DNA of 10,486 bases from Achromobacter sp. (lineage in GTDB: Bacteria > Pseudomonadota > Gammaproteobacteria > Burkholderiales > Burkholderiaceae_B), in contig DMTA01000545.1 of NCBI GenBank assembly GCA_003454835.1, positions 1 to 10,486 of the forward strand. Direction: 5' to 3'. The notes under the pieces are model-generated. The model was not told the origin of the DNA and ran no database searches. It saw only the letters and a program-made list of their open reading frames with translations. The position numbers and the translations under genes are program-made. Of the stretch, positions 1 through 5,926 are shown piece by piece. Every line of letters begins with the position of its first letter. Positions within the stretch are counted from its first letter, which is position 1.

Positions 1-530
<530 letters not shown>

Positions 531-537
531 TCGCCGT

Positions 538-563
538 GCCGCGCGCGTCATGCGCGCGGCTTT
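538..563 (+). terminator. Rho-independent-type terminator after purB
   Basis: A perfect 9-bp stem, GCCGCGCGC and GCGCGCGGC, surrounds a GTCAT loop and is followed by TTTCACG. It starts 7 bases after the purB stop. The T-run is short, so termination may be partial. The hairpin loop contains the ATG at 550, which argues against that ATG as the start of the next gene. Confidence 0.7.
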
Positions 564-588
564 CACGTTGTACCTACGGGAGATAGCA

Positions 589-1047
589 ATGAATAAGTTG
601 TCCACGCTCGCTGCGCTGGCCTGTATGACGGTGGGTCCGCTGCTGGCGACGTCCGCCTCCGCGCAATTCGCCAAGCCCGAAGATGCGGTCAAGTACCGCC
701 AGTCGGCGCTTGCGCTGATCGGCTCGCACTTCGGCCGCATGGCGCCGGTGGTCAAGGGCCAGGCGCCCTATGACGCCGCGCAGATCAAGGCCAACGTCGA
801 TGTGCTGAAGACGTTGTCGGCATTGCCGTGGGCGGGTTTTGGTCCGGGCACGGAAGGCGGTGATGCCCGTCCCGAAATCTGGAGCGACGCCGCGGGCTTC
901 AAGCAGAAGCAGCAGGCGTTCCAGGACAACATCGTGAAGCTGTCGGCAGCCGCCGACGCGGGCGATCTGGACAAGCTGCGCGCGGCATTCGGCGACGTCG
1001 GCGCCAGCTGCAAGGCCTGCCACGATTCCTACCGCAAGAAGAAATAA
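589..1047 (+). CDS. cycP: Cytochrome c' (class II, periplasmic, heme at C-terminus)
   Basis: This is a 152-residue precursor of the cytochrome c' family, periplasmic four-helix-bundle proteins with a five-coordinate heme that bind NO and CO. A Sec signal peptide (residues 1-25, ending ATSASA) leaves a 127-residue mature protein beginning QFAKPEDAVKY. The heme site is C-terminal, CKACH at precursor residues 141-145 (mature 116-120), followed by Arg at mature 124. Leu at mature 16 is the distal residue known from the A. xylosoxidans protein, and the sequence looks nearly identical to that protein from memory. The start at 589 is chosen because GGGAG (578-582) sits 6 bases upstream and the signal peptide begins there; the ATG at 550 lies inside the purB terminator. 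A cytochrome b561-like gene converges on it. Likely role: NO scavenging or buffering. Confidence 0.95.
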   Translation: MNKLSTLAALACMTVGPLLATSASAQFAKPEDAVKYRQSALALIGSHFGRMAPVVKGQAPYDAAQIKANVDVLKTLSALPWAGFGPGTEGGDARPEIWSDAAGFKQKQQAFQDNIVKLSAAADAGDLDKLRAAFGDVGASCKACHDSYRKKK

Positions 1048-1053
1048 CGCCTT

Positions 1054-1072
1054 GGGCCGGCAAATCCGGCCC
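1054..1072. terminator. Short perfect hairpin after cytochrome c' gene
   Basis: GGGCCGG and CCGGCCC form a perfect 7-bp stem around a CAAAT loop, 7 bases after the cytochrome c' stop. No T-run follows. It may stabilise the mRNA 3' end or help the stronger terminator that comes 15 bases later. Confidence 0.4.
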
Positions 1073-1087
1073 GTCGCCGTTTCAAGC

Positions 1088-1113
1088 AAAAAGCCCCATT
1101 CAGGGGCTTTTTT
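1088..1113. terminator. Bidirectional intrinsic terminator between convergent heme-protein genes
   Basis: AAAAAGCCCC (1088-1097) and GGGGCTTTTT (1103-1112) form a perfect 10-bp stem around ATTCA. The A-tract on one side and T-tract on the other give a U-tail for transcripts from either strand. It can therefore serve both the plus-strand cytochrome c' gene and the minus-strand cytochrome b561-like gene that ends at 1150. Confidence 0.88.
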
Positions 1114-1129
1114 CTTGGGCTTTTTTCTT
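1104..1129 (+). repeat. Tandem duplication of the terminator tail (2 x 13 bp)
   Basis: The unit GGGCTTTTTTCTT occurs twice in perfect tandem (1104-1116 and 1117-1129), followed by a degenerate third start, GGGGTTTTGC. The first unit includes the right arm and T-tract of the terminator. The second copy could pair with the same left arm, giving an alternative longer-loop hairpin. Confidence 0.85.
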
Positions 1130-1149
1130 GGGGTTTTGCAGGGGCAGGG

Positions 1150-1842
1150 TCAGGAGAACGACATGTCGGACACGATCTCGAGCGATCGTATCCACAGCAC
1201 CAGCCCGGTCACACAGGCGCCCAGCACCAGGGCGCGCAGCCAGACGGCCAGGCCGTCCTGCGCGGGCGGCGTGCCGGCGGGGATGTCTTTGGCGTCGACG
1301 TTGCCGGTGATGATGGCCCGCACCAGGCGCTTGCGGCGCACGACCACGTACCACGTGACGGCCAGCAGGTGCAGGGCGACCAAGCCGATGATGACCCACT
1401 CATTGAGCTTGTGCCAGGACGTCATGGCGCTGGCGGTGGATTCGGACACATGCCCGAATAGCGGGCCCTGCGTCATGATGTCGTCGGTGGTGAACAGGCC
1501 GCTGACCGCCTGAAAACCGACGACCAGCAGCAGCGCCATGACCGACAGGGCGCCCAGCGGATTGTGGCCGGCGGGCGCGGCGGCGCCCTTCAGGTAGTGC
1601 GCCACGGCGCCGGGGCCGCGAACGAAATGCGCGAACCTCGCATAGCGCGGTCCGGCAAAGCCCCACAGCACGCGAAAGAGGATGAGGCCCAGCGCCGTAC
1701 AGCCGAAGCGCACGTGCCAGTCCATGTACAGGCCTCCCAGCTTCACGCTGACGAACGCGCCGACGATGCAGACGACAAGCGCCCAGTGAAAGAGCCGGGT
1801 GGGAAGGTCCCAGATGCGGACCGCGAGACGATTGTTCTGCAT
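1150..1842 (-). CDS. Cytochrome b561-type membrane protein (CybB/hydrogenase cytochrome b-like)
   Basis: A 230-residue inner-membrane di-heme cytochrome b of the b561/Ni-Fe-hydrogenase cytochrome b type. Such proteins move electrons between quinol and periplasmic partners. It opens with the family pattern RIWDLPTRLFHW. Hydrophobic segments lie at about residues 19-35, 45-61, 98-116, 148-168 and 202-218. Candidate heme ligands inside or beside helices are His19, His43, His144 (SWHKLNEW) and His158 (ALHLLAV). The ATG at 1842 was chosen over the longer ORF because the family N-terminus begins there; the 61 upstream codons are low-complexity and cross a terminator. In many proteobacteria such genes sit beside a c-type cytochrome. 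Here the neighbour is cytochrome c', but convergent, so they are not one operon. Confidence 0.9.
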   Translation of the reverse strand: MQNNRLAVRIWDLPTRLFHWALVVCIVGAFVSVKLGGLYMDWHVRFGCTALGLILFRVLWGFAGPRYARFAHFVRGPGAVAHYLKGAAAPAGHNPLGALSVMALLLVVGFQAVSGLFTTDDIMTQGPLFGHVSESTASAMTSWHKLNEWVIIGLVALHLLAVTWYVVVRRKRLVRAIITGNVDAKDIPAGTPPAQDGLAVWLRALVLGACVTGLVLWIRSLEIVSDMSFS

Positions 1843-1892
1843 GGTGAGATCAGCGGGCTGAAGTTGCGGGGACTGTATCACGCACAAAGCAA

Positions 1893-1917
1893 ACCGCCGC
1901 GGGGTAAGCGCGGCGGT
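1893..1917 (-). terminator. Hairpin terminator after the 93-residue hypothetical gene
   Basis: ACCGCCGCG and CGCGGCGGT form a 9-bp perfect stem with a 7-base loop. On the minus strand it begins about 12 bases after the stop of the gene at 1929-2210 and is followed by TTGCTTTG, an interrupted U-tract. It would separate that gene from the downstream cytochrome b561-like gene. Confidence 0.6.
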
Positions 1918-1928
1918 GTTGGGTCTGC

Positions 1929-2210
1929 TTAGCGAGCGTTGCGGCGCACCGGTTCGATGCGATGAACATGCTCGTGGCGGAACCGGATGCGCTGGGCGGG
2001 CGTCTTTTGAGCGGGCGCTCCGCACGGCACGACTTCGGTGGTGTAGGTGGTGGTGCCGTTGATCGGCGCGTTGAAGATGACCGTGGCGCGGATCTCGGGG
2101 CCATGTGCCGGCTTCAGGTAGACGATGTCGCCGATGTGAATGGGCATATCGTCGAGCTGGGTATGGGCCGGGCGTCGGATCAGTTCGGTGGTGGTGAAAC
2201 GAGTATTCAT
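1929..2210 (-). CDS. Small conserved-looking hypothetical protein (93 aa), SH3-like barrel suspected
   Basis: I do not recognise the family with certainty. The 93-residue product has no signal peptide or membrane segment. The middle part IGDIVYLKPAHGPEIRATVI has the 'GDxVxLKxGG' flavour of small beta-barrel proteins such as the YodC-like family, which is a weak resemblance only. The N-terminus is Thr-rich and the C-terminus is basic (RIRFRHEHVHRIEPVRRNAR). The single Cys is near residue 63. Upstream of the ATG on the minus strand is AAAGAGAA about 6 bases away, a modest ribosome site. A hairpin terminator follows the gene, so it is probably monocistronic. The codon use is in keeping with the surrounding genome, which supports real coding. 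Function unknown. Confidence 0.72.
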   Translation of the reverse strand: MNTRFTTTELIRRPAHTQLDDMPIHIGDIVYLKPAHGPEIRATVIFNAPINGTTTYTTEVVPCGAPAQKTPAQRIRFRHEHVHRIEPVRRNAR

Positions 2211-2573
2211 GTTGTGTTCTCTTTAGGTTCTAGTTATTGGAAAAGCTGCGTCTTGTCATGGTGGACGCATTCGCGTCGCGCCTTGTCCGCCGGATGTATT
2301 GGACAGGCGTTACATGACACTAACGCATTGCTGCCGCCGTTCTTTTGCGCATTCTCATGTTTATTGCGCGCCGGGCCGGCGTGGTGATGCCTTCGTCCAG
2401 TCCTGGCGGGCATCGGTCGGGCTGCAAGGCGCAGGCGCGCCATACACAGGTATGGTTGCCGGCGCGGTGGCTCGCGCCGATGCAGCCCTGAGTGCGCACA
2501 GAGCGGGTTGACTCTGGCGCTCGCGGTGGTCGGACCGCGGCATGCGTCGCTGCTTCCGGAAAAGCAACGTGTT
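2211..2573. other. Intergenic stretch with nested palindromes and no convincing gene
   Basis: This stretch holds upstream sequence for the minus-strand gene ending its 5' side at 2210. A palindrome pair lies at 2284-2326. From about 2340 to 2570 all three plus frames are open only in short pieces that stop and switch: frame 1 stops at 2511, frame 2 at about 2492 and frame 3 at 2387. None has a good ribosome site or recognisable domain. It could be a decayed gene fragment upstream of the orphan ORF at 2574, but I cannot name a parent. Confidence 0.5.
2284..2326. promoter_or_regulatory. Two adjacent inverted repeats, possible operator
   Basis: TGTCC and GGACA (arms near 2285-2289 and 2301-2305) flank 11-12 bases. 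Directly after comes a second pair, GCGTTA (2307-2312) and TAACGC (2321-2326), around CATGACAC. The second element has the size and spacing of a dimeric helix-turn-helix protein site. It lies about 100 bases upstream of the minus-strand gene at 2210 and upstream of the orphan ORF on the plus strand. No regulator gene is nearby. Confidence 0.35.
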
Positions 2574-2912
2574 ATGTGGGTGTATCTGCTTCAGGCCGAT
2601 CCGGACTGGCGAATGGGCGAAGGCGTGTGGTTTCCGATGCTGCTCTGGGTTTGCGTATTTTGCGTTGTACTTCGCAAGGACGCAGAGCTTACGGTAGTGG
2701 ATCTGGTTGCGGCAGCCGCTTTTTGCGGCCAGCTAGTTGTGGCCAGCTTGTTTTGGGCAGTTCGTGGCGGACATGGCGTACCGGGGTACGACTGCGCAGA
2801 TCCAACAGACGATGATAGTGGCAATTGCGCGATTATGCAAGCGTTTTCGGCCGGATGGGCATCCGGCCGAGCAAATACGCTTCAGTGCGCTGCGGGACGG
2901 GCCTGGCGTTGA
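2574..2912 (+). CDS. Orphan two-helix membrane protein, hypothetical (112 aa), possibly a decayed gene
   Basis: The family is not recognised. The ORF begins MWVYLLQADPDWRMGEG and has two clear hydrophobic segments, about residues 18-33 (WFPMLLWVCVFCVVLR) and 41-63 (VVDLVAAAAFCGQLVVASLF). An acidic, Cys-containing loop follows (YDCADPTDDDSGNC). GGAAAA lies 10 bases before the ATG. A TTG start at 2508 would add 22 residues. The third codon positions are far less G/C-rich than in neighbouring genes, so it is either recently acquired, weakly selected or not translated. The last 20 codons run through a perfect 10-bp hairpin and overlap the 3' end of the convergent gene by 31 bases, which suggests the original C-terminus is lost. 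The acidic amphipathic layout is unlikely from pure chance, but the evidence stays moderate. Confidence 0.4.
   Translation: MWVYLLQADPDWRMGEGVWFPMLLWVCVFCVVLRKDAELTVVDLVAAAAFCGQLVVASLFWAVRGGHGVPGYDCADPTDDDSGNCAIMQAFSAGWASGRANTLQCAAGRAWR
2847..2870. terminator. Perfect 10-bp hairpin between convergent genes
   Basis: TCGGCCGGAT and ATCCGGCCGA flank a GGGC loop. On the minus strand it begins 11 bases after the stop of the gene at 2882-3241. No T-run follows on either strand, so it is terminator-like rather than a classic intrinsic terminator. Confidence 0.55.
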
Positions 2913-3241
2913 GCCTCGATGATCAGGCCTTCCAGACGGGGCGACATGCGCAGCGCCACCTGGGCGCTGGTCGTGCCGTCAGGCTGCGGCAGGGTTTCCA
3001 AAGCCAGCTCGATGCGCTCATCGTCAAAGGCCTCCGGCGCCGCTTCAATCTCGACATAGCGTTCCAGCAGCGCGTCCACGGCTTTCTGGGCGTCCGCCAG
3101 CGCTTCGTCCGACAGCTTGCCGTGGCCAAGATACTGGTTCACCACTCGCGCCAGGTCATTCATGAAGTGGAGCAAGGCGTTCGCGCCGCGGCAATCCGGG
3201 AGCGTGAAGCCCCAGGGCAGGGGGGAAGCGTTTTGAGTCAT
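2882..3241 (-). CDS. Small cytoplasmic hypothetical protein (119 aa)
   Basis: I do not recognise a named family. The protein starts MTQNASPLPWGFTLPDC and continues with a helical, acidic body (ALLHFMNDLARVVNQYL, then LADAQKAVDALLERYVEIEAAPEAF). It ends with a short segment, VALRMSPRLEGLIIEAQRQAR. It has no signal peptide, membrane helix or metal motif. A TTG at 3253 would add four residues (MAEP); I prefer the ATG at 3241, though neither has a good ribosome site. Its codon use is typical of the genome, with G/C-rich third positions, supporting a real gene. It is transcribed away from the lipoprotein gene, so the two share a 204-base divergent upstream region. On the minus strand TAAAAT (3292-3297) could be a -10 box. 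Confidence 0.75.
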   Translation of the reverse strand: MTQNASPLPWGFTLPDCRGANALLHFMNDLARVVNQYLGHGKLSDEALADAQKAVDALLERYVEIEAAPEAFDDERIELALETLPQPDGTTSAQVALRMSPRLEGLIIEAQRQARPAAH

Positions 3242-3372
3242 GGGTTCAGCCAAGGCAATGTTGCGGGCGGATGCGTGCCGCCGAATCCGTGATTTTAGAG
3301 GACGTCGGCGCCGCGGGGCTTACGCGCCGCTTCCCCTGTGTCAACTCGCTTCGATGGCAACAAATTTCGCCC

Positions 3373-3403
3373 TATCCGGACCCAAGGTCGGGGCTACCGG
3401 ATA
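3373..3403. promoter_or_regulatory. Inverted repeat upstream of the lipoprotein gene
   Basis: TATCCGG (3373-3379) and CCGGATA (3397-3403) are perfect arms with 17 bases between, which themselves contain CCC and GGGG able to pair. The right arm overlaps GATAAT (3400-3405), a -10-like hexamer about 40 bases before the lipoprotein start. It could be an operator over the promoter, or a 5' hairpin if transcription starts earlier. Confidence 0.35.
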
Positions 3404-3445
3404 ATCTTCCCGTAATCTGCAGAATCGGAGTGCAAAAGGATGCGC

Positions 3446-4159
3446 ATGGTTTTGGTTCGCGCGTGCGTGACAGGCATGGCGTTGGTCTCGATGCTTTTGC
3501 TGGCGGCATGCGTCAACAAAGAGCCGCAGGAGCGCGCCGCGTTCATACAGGTTCTGCAAGTCCGCATGAACAACGTGACGCTCGTGCCGATCGGCCTGTT
3601 GAGCAAGCAGGAAAAGGAAGCCATCGGCGGCTACGACGATGCCTACGAAGTGATGACGGATTTCCAGGACGCCATGGCGAAGGCAGCGGCGCCGCTGCGC
3701 GAGGTGCTGTCCGTGGAGACGATCCGCTCGGTGAGCGACATCGTGGAGCGCAAGGGCAGCCTGCAGGCGGCGCGCAAGACGCTGGCCGACAGCGCCGCCC
3801 AGGTTCAGGTGGCGCGAGGCAAGGCCGACAAGGCGCGCGCGGACCTGGCGTTGCCCGCCGATCTGGCGCCCGTGTATGACGGCGTCTACGACGAGGCGGT
3901 GACGGCGCCGGCCGCCGACATGATGGAAGCCGCGGCCAGGATGGACTCTGTCGCCCGCGACGCACTCGGCATCGCGGACTTCGTGGCGGCCAACGCCGCG
4001 GACGTGACCTTCGAGGATGGGCAAACCAAGGTGGCAAAACCGACGTTGCAACAGGAACTGAACCTGCGTCTGCAAGCGCTGAATGCGCAGTCCGACGGTC
4101 TTGAAGCCGCCCGCGCCACGCTGCTGCAGGCAGCGAGCGCCGGCACGAAGGCGCCATAG
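3446..4159 (+). CDS. DUF3053 (YiaF-like) predicted lipoprotein
   Basis: A 237-residue lipoprotein resembling E. coli YiaF (DUF3053), a protein without an established function. A signal peptide with a lipobox LAAC puts the lipidated Cys at residue 22; Val at +2 would not retain it in the inner membrane by the enteric rule. The mature start CVNKEPQERAAFIQVLQ matches the YiaF pattern C-x-KE-x-x-x-R-x-AFI-x-x-LQ. The later segments LAPVYDGVYDEAVTAPA and VTFEDGQTKVAKPTLQQE also follow the family. Between them is a long helical, Ala/Lys/Asp-rich stretch that is probably coiled coil. I chose 3446 over the ATG at 3440 because AAGGA (3436-3440) gives a 5-base spacing to 3446 and none to 3440. The AI-2E gene follows 91 bases later on the same strand. 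Confidence 0.88.
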   Translation: MVLVRACVTGMALVSMLLLAACVNKEPQERAAFIQVLQVRMNNVTLVPIGLLSKQEKEAIGGYDDAYEVMTDFQDAMAKAAAPLREVLSVETIRSVSDIVERKGSLQAARKTLADSAAQVQVARGKADKARADLALPADLAPVYDGVYDEAVTAPAADMMEAAARMDSVARDALGIADFVAANAADVTFEDGQTKVAKPTLQQELNLRLQALNAQSDGLEAARATLLQAASAGTKAP

Positions 4160-4250
4160 CCGTGGATCAGCCTCGTCGCGATGCAAGCGGCGCGAGGCGG
4201 CGCTTTGTACAATGCGGCTCTCGCGGCGCATGCCGTGCCTTGGACAGACT

Positions 4251-5432
4251 ATGAGCGAATCTTCAGGCGTGCATTACAGAACCTTCGTGCTTTTGCTCGT
4301 GGTGGTCACCATCGCGTTCGGCTGGCTGTTGTGGCCTTTCTATGGGGCCGTGTTCTGGGGCACCATTCTGGCCATTCTTTTCGCTCCCTTGCAGCGCCGC
4401 CTGGTGGCGCGCATCGGCGGCCGGCGCAATCTCGCCGCCCTCATCACGCTGCTGCTGGTGCTGCTGCTGGTGATTCTTCCGCTCGTCGTGATCAGCGGGT
4501 CGCTGGTCAGCGAAGGCGCAAACCTCTATCAAAACATCAAGTCCGGCCAGATCAACTTTGGCGCGTACTTCCAGCAGGCAATGGACGCCTTGCCGCCGTC
4601 GGTGCATGGGCTGTTGGCGCGCTTCGGCCTGGCCGACATTCCCAGCCTGCAGGACAAGCTGAGCGCCGGCGCGATGCAGGCGAGCCAGTTCCTGGCGACC
4701 CAGGCCTTAAACATCGGACAGGACACATTCCAGTTCGTGGTCAGCTTCGGCATCATGCTGTACCTGCTGTTCTTCCTGCTGCGTGACGGGCCCCAGCTTT
4801 CGGCCCGGCTGCGGCGCGCGGTGCCGCTGAGCGACATGCACAAGCAGCATCTGTTCCGCAAGTTCACGACCGTGGTGCGCGCCACCGTCAAAGGCAACGT
4901 CGCGGTGGCGGCGGCGCAGGGCGCGCTGGGCGGCATCATCTTTTCCATCCTGTCGATCCAGGGCGCGCTGCTGTGGGGCGTGATCATGGCGTTCCTGTCG
5001 CTGCTTCCGGCGATTGGCGCAGGGTTGATCTGGGCGCCGGTGGCCGTGTACTTCCTGCTGACGGGCGCCGTAGTCAAGGGCGCCGTGCTCATCGCGTTCG
5101 GCGTGCTGGTCATCGGCATGGTCGACAACGTCCTGCGGCCCATTCTCGTGGGCAAGGACACGAAGATGCCCGACTATGTGATCCTGATCTCCACGCTTGG
5201 CGGCATGGCGCTGTTCGGCCTGAACGGCTTTGTCATCGGTCCGCTGATCGCGGCGCTGTTCATGGCAAGCTGGGATCTGTTCTCGCCGGCGGCGAGTGAT
5301 CCGACGGTCGTCCCGGCAGCGAGCGCGCCGTTGCCGGGCAACCCCGTTGCCGGCACGCCGCCGGCAGCGGGCGGTGACTCTGCCGGTACGCGGGCGGCGC
5401 TGGCCCGGGACCGGCAGTCCCACGACGATTGA
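4251..5432 (+). CDS. AI-2E family (PerM/YdiK-like) transporter
   Basis: A 393-residue polytopic inner-membrane protein of the AI-2E transporter family (PF01594), with E. coli YdiK, PerM and TqsA as relatives. Members have been linked to autoinducer-2 export, ion antiport and other efflux; the substrate here is unknown. It has the typical layout: helices at about 11-30 and 33-50, a pair at 61-85, a soluble loop at 88-155, then helices from 160. Conserved family motifs are LLFFLLRDGPQ (172-182), LSLLPAIGAGLIWAPVAVYF (249-268) and MVDNVLRPILVG (300-311). The family core ends near residue 352; the last 40 residues are Pro/Ala/Gly-rich and probably disordered. The start at 4251 (MSESSGVHYR) is chosen over the 56-codon longer ORF, which overlaps the lipoprotein gene and is low-complexity; GGACAG is 4 bases upstream. 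Confidence 0.93.
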   Translation: MSESSGVHYRTFVLLLVVVTIAFGWLLWPFYGAVFWGTILAILFAPLQRRLVARIGGRRNLAALITLLLVLLLVILPLVVISGSLVSEGANLYQNIKSGQINFGAYFQQAMDALPPSVHGLLARFGLADIPSLQDKLSAGAMQASQFLATQALNIGQDTFQFVVSFGIMLYLLFFLLRDGPQLSARLRRAVPLSDMHKQHLFRKFTTVVRATVKGNVAVAAAQGALGGIIFSILSIQGALLWGVIMAFLSLLPAIGAGLIWAPVAVYFLLTGAVVKGAVLIAFGVLVIGMVDNVLRPILVGKDTKMPDYVILISTLGGMALFGLNGFVIGPLIAALFMASWDLFSPAASDPTVVPAASAPLPGNPVAGTPPAAGGDSAGTRAALARDRQSHDD

Positions 5433-5480
5433 CCGAGCCGGGCGCCCATGTGCGCCTGGCCGGGTGTATGGTGTAGCAGC

Positions 5481-5503
5481 GCCGGCCATCTCGGCCGGCC
5501 TTT
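5481..5503 (+). terminator. Hairpin after the AI-2E family gene
   Basis: GCCGGCC (5481-5487) and GGCCGGC (5493-5499) form a 7-bp stem with an ATCTC loop, followed by CTTTCG. It lies about 50 bases after the AI-2E stop and before the ribosome site of the next gene. The short T-run makes it a weak terminator candidate. Confidence 0.5.
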
Positions 5504-5537
5504 CGTGTCAACTTCGCCAAACAGGAGCGCGTTGGAT

Positions 5538-5759
5538 ATGGAATGGAAACTGCATCGGTCGGGCTGGATCGAAGAACGCAACTTTGACATCGAATTTGCC
5601 GAGACGCCCGAGGGATACCACACCCGCGTGCGCGTGTTCGGTTTTCCGATCCTGGAAGACACCAAGCATGTGTTCCCCAACGAGGCGCTGGCTGAAAAAG
5701 GCGCGCTGACGCTGCTCAAAAGCCAATTCACCGGCGCGCCCGATCTGGAAGAGAAGTAG
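5538..5759 (+). CDS. Small hypothetical protein (73 aa)
   Basis: No named family is recognised. The 73-residue acidic protein begins MEWKLHRSGWIEERNFDIEF. It continues with a beta-rich segment (EGYHTRVRVFGFPI) and a helical end (NEALAEKGALTLLKSQF), finishing in LEEK. It has no signal peptide, Cys or membrane helix, so it is probably cytoplasmic. AGGAG at 5523-5527 sits 10 bases before the ATG and fixes the start; an ORF beginning at 5448 would span the preceding hairpin. The codon use is genome-like. The hairpin before it and about 90 bases of intergenic sequence after it suggest an independent short transcript. Confidence 0.78.
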   Translation: MEWKLHRSGWIEERNFDIEFAETPEGYHTRVRVFGFPILEDTKHVFPNEALAEKGALTLLKSQFTGAPDLEEK

Positions 5760-5851
5760 CAGGACGGGAGCGGGGGAGGCGCGTTCTGCAATAATCGCTG
5801 GGTTTCCATCCAGACCCGGCGGGGGTGCCGGGAGGGCGTATCGGGAGGCGC

Positions 5852-5926
5852 ATGAGCCCACGGATGTTGTTTCGGTCGACTGTTCGCGCGATGCGGATCT
5901 GGAATGGCGAGGCGCGCCATGGCTGA
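5852..5926 (+). CDS. Possible 24-codon leader ORF overlapping the diguanylate cyclase start
   Basis: A short ORF starts MSPRMLFRSTVRAMRIW and stops at TGA 5924-5926, 8 bases inside the cyclase gene, in another frame. GGGAGG (5843-5848) lies just 3 bases before its ATG, closer than ideal but a stronger match than anything before the cyclase starts. The overlap would allow translational coupling. The peptide is basic and has no recognisable domain, so it may also be non-coding. Confidence 0.3.
   Translation: MSPRMLFRSTVRAMRIWNGEARHG

Noticed and set aside
550..588. Earlier ATG for cytochrome c' at 550
   Set aside because: It lies in the loop of the purB terminator and would place 13 residues before a complete signal peptide; the ATG at 589 has a proper ribosome site.
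574..1089. 171-residue minus-strand frame opposite cytochrome c'
   Set aside because: The plus frame is a certain cytochrome c'; the antisense frame has Arg/Gln/His-rich content and no domain.
1052..1513. 153-residue plus frame opposite the cytochrome b561-like gene
   Set aside because: It crosses the bidirectional terminator and is antisense to a gene with clear helices and heme histidines.
3271..3879. 202-residue plus-strand frame overlapping the lipoprotein gene
   Set aside because: Overlaps the well-supported lipoprotein frame and becomes Gly/Arg/Ala low-complexity; no ribosome site.
3341..4231. 296-residue open frame on the minus strand
   Set aside because: Antisense to the DUF3053 lipoprotein gene, which has a lipobox, ribosome site and family match. 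The minus translation is His/Arg-rich noise.
4707..5489. 260-residue open frame on the minus strand
   Set aside because: Antisense to the AI-2E permease gene, with low-complexity His/Arg/Asp-rich translation and no family features.
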